Source: Ralstonia pickettii (GTDB lineage: Bacteria > Pseudomonadota > Gammaproteobacteria > Burkholderiales > Burkholderiaceae). Taken from it: 64,000 bases of DNA. Below are positions 34,337 to 43,099 of the stretch, piece by piece; position 1 is the stretch's first letter, and each line of letters starts with the position of its first letter. Below the pieces are notes generated by a model. It searched no databases and had not been told where the DNA came from. It worked only from the letters and a program-made list of their open reading frames with translations. The stretch spans positions 496,001 through 560,000 of the forward strand of contig NZ_JFZG01000008.1 in the NCBI RefSeq assembly GCF_000607165.1, given 5' to 3'. A program made the position numbers and the translations under genes.

Positions 34337-35272
34337 TTACTCGGATGGCGAACCTTGCGGCGAGTAGCTTGCGAGCAGGGCCATACAGCGTTCGCGCAGG
34401 AATGCACTCAGCGCTTTGATGGCGGGTGTGAGTTGCGCACGGTGGGCGCAAATCAAATGCAGCGGCGCGGGCTCGCCATATTCCTGCGGAAAGATCTCGA
34501 CCAATCGGCCGGCCTTCAAATCATCGATGAGGTCCAGTCGCGATTTATAGAGCAGGCCTTCGCCTGCGATGGCCCAGCGGCGCACCGCATCGGCATCGTC
34601 GCTGACGCGATTTCCTGTGACTGCCACGGTGCGCTCGCCGCCGGGTAGCGTGAAGCGCCAGCGTTCGTGGACTTGCTCGCTCCAGATATACCGAAGGCAG
34701 TTGTGTCGTCGCAGGTCATCCACCTTGGTCGGCGCGCCGTGTCGTTCGATGTACGACGGCGCCGCGCATAACGCACGCCGGTTGTTGTCGAGCAGTTTGA
34801 TGGCCAGCAGGGAGGAATCGGGCAGCGCCCCGTAGCGCACGGCAAAGTCCAGCGGCTGGCGGATGAGGTCGGCCGCACGGTCGCTCAACTTCAGGTGCAC
34901 CGATAAGCCGGGGTGCTGGTGCTGAAAATCGTCGAGCCACGGCAGCAGCAGGTTTCTTCCGAAATCGGACGGAGCAGATAGCCGCAGCGGGCCGGAGAGT
35001 GCTTCCCGGCCACCGGCCAGCGCCTGTTCGCCTTGTTCCCGCGCGCCCAGCATGACGCGCGCATGCGGCAGGTAGCGCTCTCCAGCTTCTGACAGTTGCA
35101 TGCTGCGCGTGGAACGTGTGAACAGGCGGGCCTCCAGCGCCTTTTCCAGCCGCTGCACAGATGCGCTTGCCTGCGCAGGTGCGATGTTCAGTTGGCGTGC
35201 CGCCTCCGAGAAGCTGCCGGCGTCAGCCGTGTGCACGAAGATTTGCACGTCATCGAGGCGGATGATTTTCAT
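34337..35272 (-). CDS. LysR-family transcriptional regulator
   Basis: 311 residues from the ATG at 35272. The HTH (MKIIRLDDVQIFVHTADAGS, then IAPAQASASVQRLEKALEARL) is followed by RLSAPSDFGRNLLLPWLDDF and a CrgA-type effector domain. Divergent from the quinone oxidoreductase gene at 35364, 91 bases away, and so probably its regulator. Confidence 0.87.
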   Translation of the reverse strand: MKIIRLDDVQIFVHTADAGSFSEAARQLNIAPAQASASVQRLEKALEARLFTRSTRSMQLSEAGERYLPHARVMLGAREQGEQALAGGREALSGPLRLSAPSDFGRNLLLPWLDDFQHQHPGLSVHLKLSDRAADLIRQPLDFAVRYGALPDSSLLAIKLLDNNRRALCAAPSYIERHGAPTKVDDLRRHNCLRYIWSEQVHERWRFTLPGGERTVAVTGNRVSDDADAVRRWAIAGEGLLYKSRLDLIDDLKAGRLVEIFPQEYGEPAPLHLICAHRAQLTPAIKALSAFLRERCMALLASYSPQGSPSE

Positions 35273-35363
35273 TGAAATGCCGAAAGTGTTTGGGCGTGCC
35301 GCCCGTTTATCCGCATATCGCTGAAAGATAGCATGGCCCTCATTCACTCTCTGGAGAACGTGC

Positions 35364-36377
35364 ATGAAAGCCATCGGTTTCTATCAGAACCACCCCATCA
35401 GCCACCCGCAGGCGCTGCAAGACATCGAGTTGCCGACGCCTGCGCTTCGCGACCACGACCTGCTGGTGGAAGTCAAAGCGGTGTCGGTCAACCCGGTCGA
35501 TACCAAGATCCGGCGGGGCGGAGACATCCCAGAAGGGCAGGCGCGCATTGCCGGCTGGGATGCAGCGGGCATCGTCCGCGCTGCCGGCCCGTTGGCCACG
35601 CGCTTCAAGCCAGGTGACCGTGTCTGGTATGCCGGCGACATCACGCGGCCTGGCACCAACAGCGAACTGCATGCGGTGGACGAACGCATCGTGGGCCCCA
35701 TGCCGGCATCGCTGGATTTCGCGCAAGCCGCATCGCTGCCGCTGACGGCCATCACTGCGTGGGAACTGCTGTTTGATCGTCTGCGCGTCCAGGCTGCCGA
35801 CCCGACCGAGAACAACGTGCTGCTGGTGACCGGAGCTGCGGGCGGCGTCGGTTCCATCCTGACCCAACTGGCGCGCGCGCTGACGGGGATGACCGTGATC
35901 GGCACGGCCTCGCGGCCGGAAACCCGTGAATGGGTGCTGGCGCACGGCGCGCACCACGTCATCGATCACCGTCAACCGTGGGCGGCTCAATTGGCAGCGC
36001 TTGGCATTGAACACGTCACGCATGTGGCCGGGCTGAACCAGAGCGCCGCTCACGTGCCGCAGATCGCCGCTGTGCTTCGCCCCGAGGGGCAATTCGCCCT
36101 CATCGACGACCCGGTGGATCTGGACATCGGCCCGTTCAAGGGGAAATCCATTTCGATTCACTGGGAACTGATGTTCACGCGCGCCATGTTCACCACCGCC
36201 ACCATCGCCCGACAACACGCCTTGCTGCGGCGTGTGGCCGAACTGGTCGATCGCGGCGATATCAAGCACACCCTGACGCAGTGCATCGATGGCATCAACG
36301 CCGCGAGCTTGATCCAGGCGCATGCGCTGGTCGAAGCCGGAAACATGATCGGCAAAGTCGTTGTCGCCAACGCCTGA
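35364..36377 (+). CDS. Zinc-type alcohol dehydrogenase-like protein / NADPH:quinone oxidoreductase
   Basis: 337 residues, GGAG before the ATG. MDR-superfamily features are VEVKAVSVNPVDTKIRRG, IAGWDAAGIVRAAG, FKPGDRVWYAGD, SLPLTAITAWELLFDRL and the cofactor loop LLVTGAAGGVGSILTQLAR. The zinc ligands of true alcohol dehydrogenases are absent, so it is a quinone or enone reductase. The HbpS-like gene follows after 31 bases. Confidence 0.88.
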   Translation: MKAIGFYQNHPISHPQALQDIELPTPALRDHDLLVEVKAVSVNPVDTKIRRGGDIPEGQARIAGWDAAGIVRAAGPLATRFKPGDRVWYAGDITRPGTNSELHAVDERIVGPMPASLDFAQAASLPLTAITAWELLFDRLRVQAADPTENNVLLVTGAAGGVGSILTQLARALTGMTVIGTASRPETREWVLAHGAHHVIDHRQPWAAQLAALGIEHVTHVAGLNQSAAHVPQIAAVLRPEGQFALIDDPVDLDIGPFKGKSISIHWELMFTRAMFTTATIARQHALLRRVAELVDRGDIKHTLTQCIDGINAASLIQAHALVEAGNMIGKVVVANA

Positions 36378-36408
36378 ACCCTGCAGACATCTGAGAAGGA
36401 GCCTCACC

Positions 36409-36834
36409 ATGACATCCCCCATCGTCCCCACGGCAACGATCAGCCTGGAAGCCGCGCAAGCCTTGCTGGCCCAGGCGCGTCGGGCCTGTGCCGCGCGCGG
36501 GTTTGCCGCGACCATCGCCATTACCGATGCAGGAGGGCACCTGCGCGCGTTCGAGCGTGCGGACGCTGCGCCGTTCCTGACCGCTGATGTCGCCATCAAC
36601 AAGGCATGGACGGCAGCATCGTTCGGCATGGCCACGCATCAATGGAACCAGTACATGGCCGAGCCTGCCGTTGCCCCGCTGGCGCACCATCCGCGGCTGA
36701 TGCCGGTGGGCGGTGGCGTGCCGATCTTTTACGAAGGGCGCCTGGTGGGTGGCATCGGTATCTCCGGGGGCAGTTCTGCCCAGGACCACGAGGCCGCCGA
36801 GGAGGCATTGCGTAACGCAGGGTTTCTGTCCTGA
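36409..36834 (+). CDS. GlcG/HbpS-family protein
   Basis: 141 residues from the ATG at 36409 after AAGGAG. The family pattern ISLEAAQALLAQARRACAARG, ATIAITDAGGHLRAFERADA, AINKAWTAASFG, and the Gly-rich end PIFYEGRLVGGIGISGGSSAQDHEAAEEAL is clear. HbpS-type members bind heme or small ligands; many sit beside oxidoreductases, as here. Probably in one transcript with the quinone oxidoreductase. Confidence 0.87.
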   Translation: MTSPIVPTATISLEAAQALLAQARRACAARGFAATIAITDAGGHLRAFERADAAPFLTADVAINKAWTAASFGMATHQWNQYMAEPAVAPLAHHPRLMPVGGGVPIFYEGRLVGGIGISGGSSAQDHEAAEEALRNAGFLS

Positions 36835-37218
36835 GCTGTGAGCCGGCCTACGCGCTGCTCCTCGTCGTTTGCAACAGCGCATGGGCGGTGACAACCCGCC
36901 CAGCCGATGACCTCAACCGCGCCTTCAGTTCTTCGCTGGCTTGATGCAGTGCTGCACGCGTTGCGGGCACGCCGGCAAGCGCATTGAGCAGGCCGGGAGG
37001 GGCGCGTTTCCGCTGAGAATTGTTGAATTGCCTCGGCAGGGCCCCTTCCATAGACTCCGCCCCTGGAAAATTAAGGGGAGGCTCCTCCCTCTCCCTAGTC
37101 GTCCATGCAGTCCTAGCTCGCCTCGGCCACCCGTCCCGGCCGGGGCCTTTTTTTGTCAGACGGCATGCCGATGCGGCAACGACACGTTGCAGTACAGGGC
37201 TGCTTTCCTCGACAGCAA
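36835..37218. other. 384-base region with no confident gene
   Basis: A 67-codon leftward frame (36848-37051) begins after CGGAG but has no recognisable content and is left uncalled. The right part has a GC-rich run and the terminator-like structure at 37123-37154. Confidence 0.4.
37123..37154 (+). terminator. Probable terminator
   Basis: A GC-rich stem, GGCCACCC against GGGGCC with an internal CCCGGCC hairpin, precedes seven T in a row. It would stop rightward transcription from the HbpS-like gene before the convergent LysR gene. The stem is imperfect. Confidence 0.5.
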
Positions 37219-38160
37219 TCAGTCTTTCTGCGCAAGCCGAGACAAGACGTCGGCGAGGGCGCGGATCTTGGACTGGGCGGCTCGTTGGGATGGATAGACG
37301 ACGAAGTACGACAAGCCGTTTTTCGCCACGTCGATAAAAGGCGTGACCAACGTCCCCGCCCGCAGGCGGTCTCTCGCCATCCGCGGGTCACCTATTGCAA
37401 CGCCATGCCTCGCCGCCGCAGCGGTGAGCGTCAACTCGAGGGTATCGAAAACGAGCCCACGGTCTGCGTCGATGTGAGGTGCCCCAACGCTTTCCAGCCA
37501 GCACCGCCACTCCTCACGGCTCTGTCCGGGATGGAGCAAGGTGACATGAGCAAGATCGGCCGGCGATCCAAGCGATGCGGCTATCTCGCTGGTGCACATC
37601 GGTGTGAGTTGCTCGGCAAACAATGGAACCGCATCCATACCCGCCCACTGGCCGGTTCCCCGAACGACGATGGCATCGACGTCAGGCGTAGTGAAATCCG
37701 GCGTGTCGTCGGCCGATGTGGAGATGCGCAGTTCTGTTCCAGGCAAGGCGTCATTGATGTCTGCCAGCCGCGGCAGCAACCAACGAATCGCAAACGTGGA
37801 TGGCACCCGCAGAGTGACGACGGACGCTGTCTTGGCGTGGATGTCTGCGTGTTGAACCAGTTGCGTGAGGATGCTGACGGCTACGGTCAGCAGTTCGCTT
37901 CCTTCCGCCGTCAGTGTGAGTCCTGAAGCGTGGCGCACAAAAACTGCACACCGGTAGTGCGATTCCAGTTGCTGGATCTGACGGCTCACCGCGCCCTGTG
38001 TTCGACACAGATGATCTGCGGCTTTGCTGATGCTCCCGAGTTGCGCCGCGGCGACGAATGACTGGAACGCTGCCAGCGGCGGCAGTGCCCGCGTCAGATC
38101 GGCCAAGGGGTATGCATGGGCTGCATACCCGGGTTGCGGATTTTTCGATTGTTCGGACAT
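37219..38160 (-). CDS. LysR-family transcriptional regulator (GcvA-like)
   Basis: 313 residues from the ATG at 38160. After a 25-residue leader, the HTH is LPPLAAFQSFVAAAQLGSIS, then AADHLCRTQGAVSRQIQQLE. The effector domain has FAIRWLLPRLADIND and DAIVVRGTGQW, typical of the GcvA group. Divergent from the NTF2-like gene at 38242, which it may regulate. Confidence 0.86.
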   Translation of the reverse strand: MSEQSKNPQPGYAAHAYPLADLTRALPPLAAFQSFVAAAQLGSISKAADHLCRTQGAVSRQIQQLESHYRCAVFVRHASGLTLTAEGSELLTVAVSILTQLVQHADIHAKTASVVTLRVPSTFAIRWLLPRLADINDALPGTELRISTSADDTPDFTTPDVDAIVVRGTGQWAGMDAVPLFAEQLTPMCTSEIAASLGSPADLAHVTLLHPGQSREEWRCWLESVGAPHIDADRGLVFDTLELTLTAAAARHGVAIGDPRMARDRLRAGTLVTPFIDVAKNGLSYFVVYPSQRAAQSKIRALADVLSRLAQKD

Positions 38161-38241
38161 CGGTGCATCGATATCGTGCATGCATCTAGCGCGCGACCGC
38201 ACGAGCGCGCGGGGTTGTCAACGAATGACCGGAGAATGAAC

Positions 38242-38640
38242 ATGGCCTCATCGTCGGAAGCACTATACACGCGGCAGGTTCGCAACTATCTCAGGGAATT
38301 GGAGCGCGGCGATGTCGCGGCGATCTGTGCGTTGTTCACGCCCGATGCCCAGATCTTCTCGCCGTTTCTCGGGTGGATGCACCCCGCGCCGTTCTTTGCG
38401 AGGGTCGATGCGGCATCTGGTGAAAGCAAAATCACGCCAATCGACATCTGCGTCAGCACGATGGGCGCCCGACGTGCGACCGGTTACTTCATCTATGACT
38501 GGGGGCTCAAAGATGGGACGGCGGTGCGCTTTGAGTGCGTCGATGTTTTTGAATTTGACGACAATGGGCTCATTGAGCGAATGATCATCGTCTACGACAC
38601 CCATCCGATTCGCAGTACGGTGGGCGACAAATATGCGTAG
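38242..38640 (+). CDS. SnoaL/NTF2-like protein
   Basis: 132 residues from the ATG at 38242; GGAG lies seven bases before it (an ATG at 38236 is too close). The fold pattern is VRNYLRELERGDVAAICALF, TPDAQIFSPFLGW and VFEFDDNGLIERMIIVYDTH. Cone-shaped NTF2-like domains serve as isomerases, hydrolases or binding proteins; no catalytic set is certain here. Confidence 0.75.
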   Translation: MASSSEALYTRQVRNYLRELERGDVAAICALFTPDAQIFSPFLGWMHPAPFFARVDAASGESKITPIDICVSTMGARRATGYFIYDWGLKDGTAVRFECVDVFEFDDNGLIERMIIVYDTHPIRSTVGDKYA

Positions 38641-38776
38641 CCAGTCTAAGTCGTTCGGAACTGGCGGCCCCTGGCGGCCAAAGGCGGCGGGTCGATACCG
38701 TCATCGCGGTCGTTGACAACCCCCGAGCACCCGCTCGCAGCATCCAACTCTGACTAGAATGGGGGCCCGCCTACAG

Positions 38777-39298
38777 ATGACCTCTCGAATGACGACGAAA
38801 CAAAGAGTTGCCACTGCGCTGCTTGGCGCGCTCGCCTGGATCATCATCGACCAGGCGACGAAGGCCATATTCAAGCAAATATTGACGCCCGGCGAAGTCG
38901 TGTCATTACTTTCAGGAAGCCTTCTCGTTCTACCCACCTATAACCACGGCGCGTTCCTAAGCCTCGGGGCGGGAATGTCCGATGCGACTCGCAATGTCGT
39001 TTTCATCTATGGCGTTCTGGCGATTCTGGTCGGCCTGTTCGTGTGGCTGTTGCGTTCACCCAGGCTCGGCCGTACCGAAGTCATTGCGGCAGCTTGCATT
39101 CTGGGGGGAGGGCTCAGCAACCTGTTCGATCGTTGTGTCTACGATGGCCGGGTTTTTGATTTTCTGAACATAGGCATCGGGCAGTTGCGAACGGGTGTAT
39201 TCAACGTCGCAGACATTGGAATCATGCTCGGCGTGGCACTCATTCTCTTCCGTGGTGTAAAGCGCGGGCCTACTCTGCCAGGGGCCTCGACGGCCTGA
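38777..39298 (+). CDS. lspA: Second signal peptidase II-like protein (LspA paralogue)
   Basis: 173 residues from the ATG at 38777 (38759 and 38789 also possible). It has four membrane helices. Both catalytic Asp are in place: GGGLSNLFDRCVYDG and VFNVADIGIM; the N-terminal WIIIDQATKAIFKQ and PTYNHGAFLSLG motifs also match lipoprotein signal peptidase. The housekeeping lspA is normally beside ileS/ribF, which are not here, so this is likely an extra copy with a special substrate or an accessory origin. Confidence 0.8.
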   Translation: MTSRMTTKQRVATALLGALAWIIIDQATKAIFKQILTPGEVVSLLSGSLLVLPTYNHGAFLSLGAGMSDATRNVVFIYGVLAILVGLFVWLLRSPRLGRTEVIAAACILGGGLSNLFDRCVYDGRVFDFLNIGIGQLRTGVFNVADIGIMLGVALILFRGVKRGPTLPGASTA

Positions 39299-39351
39299 AG
39301 AATGCAGGCCCCCAGCGAGCCTGCTGTTCTGCTGCCCGCGAACCTGCCGTG

Positions 39352-39558
39352 CTACTGACGATCAACGGCGTTGATGGCTTGGAGCACCGAACGGCCGGTA
39401 TCAGTCAAACGCGCGCGGCGGCGATGTCCTTCTGCCGAGCGCTCCAACATCACCAATTGCCGCTCCAGTAACGAATCCAATTCAGCGCGATTCATATCCA
39501 CCTGCTCTGGTGACTGACTGACCAGCATCAAGGTGGCAAATTCGTGTGCACTCAGCAT
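39352..39558 (-). CDS. Small winged-helix-like protein after the hsp20 genes
   Basis: 68 residues, start after AGGAGA. MLSAHEFATLMLVSQSPEQV leads into LDSLLERQLVMLERSAEGHR and ARLTDTGRSVLQAINAV, which resembles the last helices and wing of a MarR-like DNA-binding domain. It is about 100 bases after the second hsp20 on the same strand, so it may be co-expressed. Function unknown. Confidence 0.6.
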   Translation of the reverse strand: MLSAHEFATLMLVSQSPEQVDMNRAELDSLLERQLVMLERSAEGHRRRARLTDTGRSVLQAINAVDRQ

Positions 39559-39664
39559 CTTTGTCTCCTAGTGACAAACAACCGTAACCAGGGGGCACGG
39601 TGCCAAATGCAGGCGCGCAAGGCACGCGCCCGCTTGCATGGCAAAACAACGGTCGGTGAGGGGA

Positions 39665-40084
39665 TCAGCCGGCCTGCACTTCGATACGCCGCGGTTTGGC
39701 TTCATCGCGGCGTTGGATCGTCAGCTTGAGCACCCCGTCGCGCAGTTGAGCGTCGATGCGCGAGGCATCGAAGTCAGGGCTCAGCACAAAGGTGCGCGAG
39801 AAATGCGGGTGCCGAACTTCGCCGTGCTGCAGACGCAGTCCGGGTGGCGTGGGCACCATCAATTCGGCATCGACGGTGAGCGTGCCATCCTGCACGCGAA
39901 CATCGAGCTTCTCGCGCGGCACGCCCGGCAGATCCGCATACAGCGTGATGCCCTGGCGGTTCTCGAAGATGTCGACGGGAGGCGCCATGTGGGTCTGTCG
40001 CGCGGCCGCCTGTTCGGCCGTCTGCTTTGCAACCGCCGCCTTACCTGGCTGCGCATGGGTCGCCAATTGGGTGGTGTCATTCAT
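39665..40084 (-). CDS. Hsp20/alpha-crystallin small heat shock protein
   Basis: 139 residues from the ATG at 40084, after AAGGAG. A variable Ala/Gln-rich N-terminus is followed by the alpha-crystallin domain: VDIFENRQGITLYADLPGVP, LDVRVQDGTLTVDAEL and SRTFVLSPDFDASRIDAQLRDGVLKLTIQR. It holds unfolding proteins in soluble form. Second of two tandem hsp20 genes, 32 bases apart. Confidence 0.92.
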   Translation of the reverse strand: MNDTTQLATHAQPGKAAVAKQTAEQAAARQTHMAPPVDIFENRQGITLYADLPGVPREKLDVRVQDGTLTVDAELMVPTPPGLRLQHGEVRHPHFSRTFVLSPDFDASRIDAQLRDGVLKLTIQRRDEAKPRRIEVQAG

Positions 40085-40116
40085 GATGTGCTCCTTCATG
40101 CTTGCGCAGGTGCGGC

Positions 40117-40560
40117 TTAGCCTTGCACCCTGATCTGACGCGGCTTCGATGCCTCCGACTTGCCCACGCTGATGGTCAGGCAGCCGTTGACGTACCGGGC
40201 GCTGACTTTGTCTGGGTCGACGTCCTGTGGCAGCTCAATCACACGACGGAAGGCGCCCGTGAAGCGTTCGTCGGCATACACGCGCGTCTCGTCGGTGAGC
40301 TCGAAATCGGGGCGCTTGCGCTCGCCGCTGATCGTCAGCAGCCCCTTGTCGATCGAGACATCGATCTGCGCGGGGTCGAGCCCCGGGGCGAACGCGACGA
40401 TCTCTACCGAGTCATCGGTGCTGCCAATGTTGACGGGAGGAAAGGTACCGATGCGCGTTGCGCGCAGGCTGGCGGGTGCCCCCGCAAAAAGCGTGGCCAT
40501 CTGCCGTTGCAGGCGATCGAATTCGCCCAGCAGATCGGTGCCAAAAAACAGATCGCTCAT
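40117..40560 (-). CDS. Hsp20/alpha-crystallin small heat shock protein
   Basis: 147 residues from the ATG at 40560 after CAGGAG. It begins MSDLFFGTDLLGEFDRLQRQ; the crystallin domain covers PPVNIGSTDDSVEIVAFAPG, IDVSIDKGLLTISGERKR and FTGAFRRVIELPQDVDPDKVSARYVNGCLTISV. First of the tandem pair; the two probably form mixed oligomers as IbpA/IbpB do. No clear heat-shock promoter was recognised upstream. Confidence 0.92.
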   Translation of the reverse strand: MSDLFFGTDLLGEFDRLQRQMATLFAGAPASLRATRIGTFPPVNIGSTDDSVEIVAFAPGLDPAQIDVSIDKGLLTISGERKRPDFELTDETRVYADERFTGAFRRVIELPQDVDPDKVSARYVNGCLTISVGKSEASKPRQIRVQG

Positions 40561-40877
40561 GGCTGGCTCCTGAAGGGCCCGCACGGAGACTGAACCGAAC
40601 TACGCGCTCCAGTTCATCGATCCGTGGCGGGCCACTGACAAACAAATCGAAACACGCAGCGCGAGAACCGCGACTGCATTGACGAAACCTAAAATAGGGA
40701 AGCAGGCAGAAATTTCAAGAGGCCCATTGGGTGCTGGACGAAGAACACATGCGCAAACGCGTGCCACCTCGCCCGATCGCCGAAGGCTTGCCGGCCCCCG
40801 TCCAAGCGCTGAGCAGGTCCAGAGAGGCCCCTATTGCCCGCACATCCGGCACAGGGTAAAAATCGGTCTATTGCCCA

Positions 40878-42272
40878 ATGTCGACCAGAAATCGCACACC
40901 CATGGACCAACCTGCCAAGCTCAATGCCGATTCCCTGGGCGTCGTTGAATCGGTAATCATGGGCATTGCCGGCACGGCACCGGCCTACAGCATTGAGATT
41001 ACGACTTCCACCATCATCGGGACGGCTGGCACGCAATCGCCGGCGAGCATCCTGGTGTGCGGGCTCATCATGTTTGGCATCGCTTACGCGTTCATCAACA
41101 TGAACCGCGCCCTGGCGAGTGCCGGCACCTCGTATTCGTGGGTGAGCATGGTGTTCGGGCGTGCGCTCGGCTTTCTTGCCGGCTGGGCGCTTCTGGTGTT
41201 GTGCTGCGTGTTCATGGTGTCCGCCATGATTCCGGCGGCAAATGCCACGCTGCTCATCTTTGATCGGCCCATGATGAACAACGTGCATTACGTGACGCTG
41301 ATCGCTGCGGCATGGCTCACGATTGTCAGCGCGGTGGTCGTCAAGGGCATCAAGCTCACCAGCTATGTGCAGGTGCTGATGACGATCGTCGAGGGCATCA
41401 TCCTGCTCGTGATCATCGTCGCGAGTTTCATCGTGTTCCCGCATACGCCAGCGCATCCGTTCTCGTGGGTCTGGTTCTGGCCTTTCGCGTTTACGCCCAA
41501 GATGTTCGCCAACGGCGCGTTGGTTGCGATCTTCTTCTTTTACGGCTGGGACGTGACGATGAACCTCAGCGAAGAGACGCGGGACGCGAACCACACCCCC
41601 GGTCGGGCCGCGTTCTGGTCGATGGTGTTCTTGATGGCGTTCTTCCTCATCTTCATCGTCATTACGCAGCTGGGCCTGTCCGATGCTGAGATCCAGCACT
41701 ACAACACGAACATCATTTTCGCCATTGCGGAGAAGTTGTTTGGGCCGACCTGGGGCTACGTCGCGATCGTTGCGGTATTGCTGAGCACGGTGGGAACGGT
41801 CGAAACCCAGATGTTGCAGTTCACGCGCACGCTGTTTGCCAAAAGCCGCGACGGTGCACTCCACGCGCGCTATGCGCGTCTGCATCCGGTTTGGCGCACG
41901 CCCCACATCGCCATCTTCTTCATCTGGATCACCGGGCTCGTACTGCTGTTCATGTCGTCTTATCTGCCGACGATCAACGTCATCCTGCAGGACTCGATTA
42001 CCGCCATCGGCTTCCAGATTTGCTTCTACCTGGGGCTCACCGGCCTTGCCTGCGGCTGGTATTACCGCAAGGTGCTGATGCAGGGGCCGTGGGTCGCCAT
42101 CACCCATGTCATCTGGCCGGTGGCAAGCGGGCTCTTCCTGTTCTTCATCGCGCTCTACAGCATCCCGACCTTCGACTGGGTTACCAACGTCGTGGGGATG
42201 GGAGGCATTGCCATCGGCGTCATTCCGCTGCTGCTGAACCGCAAAAAGATCTGGTTGGCGCGCTCAGCCTGA
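40878..42272 (+). CDS. APC-family amino acid permease
   Basis: 464 residues with about twelve membrane helices. The N-terminal GVVESVIMGIAGTAPAYSIE and SYSWVSMVFGRALGFLAGWA match the APC superfamily, and FYGWDVTMNLSEETRDANHTPGRA is the conserved cytoplasmic loop. Substrate unknown (amino acid or polyamine). The ATG at 40878 is kept; 40902 is an alternative. Confidence 0.88.
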   Translation: MSTRNRTPMDQPAKLNADSLGVVESVIMGIAGTAPAYSIEITTSTIIGTAGTQSPASILVCGLIMFGIAYAFINMNRALASAGTSYSWVSMVFGRALGFLAGWALLVLCCVFMVSAMIPAANATLLIFDRPMMNNVHYVTLIAAAWLTIVSAVVVKGIKLTSYVQVLMTIVEGIILLVIIVASFIVFPHTPAHPFSWVWFWPFAFTPKMFANGALVAIFFFYGWDVTMNLSEETRDANHTPGRAAFWSMVFLMAFFLIFIVITQLGLSDAEIQHYNTNIIFAIAEKLFGPTWGYVAIVAVLLSTVGTVETQMLQFTRTLFAKSRDGALHARYARLHPVWRTPHIAIFFIWITGLVLLFMSSYLPTINVILQDSITAIGFQICFYLGLTGLACGWYYRKVLMQGPWVAITHVIWPVASGLFLFFIALYSIPTFDWVTNVVGMGGIAIGVIPLLLNRKKIWLARSA

Positions 42273-42479
42273 GCCGGCTCTGCCAGAGCGGCCGCGACGC
42301 GTTCCGCTCGACAATCGGGGCGCCGAATGCTGTCAGCCTGCACTGACAGCGCCTGTGTATTGACCTACAGAAACAAGGGCGCGCCCGGACAAGACAATTG
42401 GCGTCCCCTGATAGCGACGGCCGGGCGCCCCTCCGATACTGAACCTGGTGGCACCCGGCTCTCGATAAAGGACATTGTC

Positions 42480-42623
42480 ATGGACGACTATTGCACGCTG
42501 TGCGGACGGCGCGGGCATTCTGCGTCGCACTGCCCGTGGGGTTCGTATCTTCGAATCCGTCGCTGTTCTCTGGTCCTGTCGAAGGACGGCCGCCCATTTA
42601 CGTTTCGAAAATTCCCCACTTGA
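42480..42623 (+). CDS. 47-residue CCHC zinc-knuckle miniprotein
   Basis: It begins MDDYCTLCGRRGHSASHCPW: CX2CX4HX4C, an exact zinc-knuckle spacing, as in small phage and plasmid proteins. The rest is basic (YLRIRRCSLVLSKDGRPFTF). No strong RBS is seen. It overlaps the convergent DUF2061 gene by 26 bases at the 3' end. Probably a nucleic-acid-binding remnant of a mobile element. Confidence 0.5.
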   Translation: MDDYCTLCGRRGHSASHCPWGSYLRIRRCSLVLSKDGRPFTFRKFPT

Positions 42624-42813
42624 TGCGAGCCCATATGCGTTCGTGGGCAAAGTAGGCGATCGACGTATAGATATTGCTGGCGATCATGAAACCGACTGCC
42701 AGGTGAACCGTGCCAGTCAGCAGATAAAGAGTGCCGAAGTCCAGGCACATGATCACGATTCGGTACGTCGCGGCCTTGATCACAGAACGACGAGCGCTGA
42801 CGGTTCGCACCAT
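42598..42813 (-). CDS. DUF2061 small membrane protein
   Basis: 71 residues from the ATG at 42813 after AGGAGAG. The family pattern RSVIKAATYRIVIMCLDFGT, GTVHLAVGFMIASNIYTSIA and YFAHERIWARIKWG is clear. Two membrane helices. Function not established. Confidence 0.85.
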   Translation of the reverse strand: MVRTVSARRSVIKAATYRIVIMCLDFGTLYLLTGTVHLAVGFMIASNIYTSIAYFAHERIWARIKWGIFET

Positions 42814-43099
42814 GATGTTCTCTCCTGCTTACGTGCATCGATGCCTGGTAGCGCTGATCGATGAATGCCTTCCGGTTCCGATACCGCACGGTCTCGGGGG
42901 GGGGGCGGCGCCGAACATTGCGTCGCCGCTCATGGCTGCCGCGGCAATGCCATGGATGCGCGTCGCCGGCACCAAACCGCGCGAGATGATTCCAGTCATA
43001 GTGCGCGGCAGACGGTAACGCTAGACGGCGTCCGCATTGCGCTCGTGGGGAAGCCGCGCTCGTAACCGGCGGGCTTTCTATTCGGCGGGTGGAAGCACC

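Noticed and set aside
36848-37051. 67-codon leftward gene
   Set aside because: It has a passable SD, but no recognisable content or context, so it is left uncalled.
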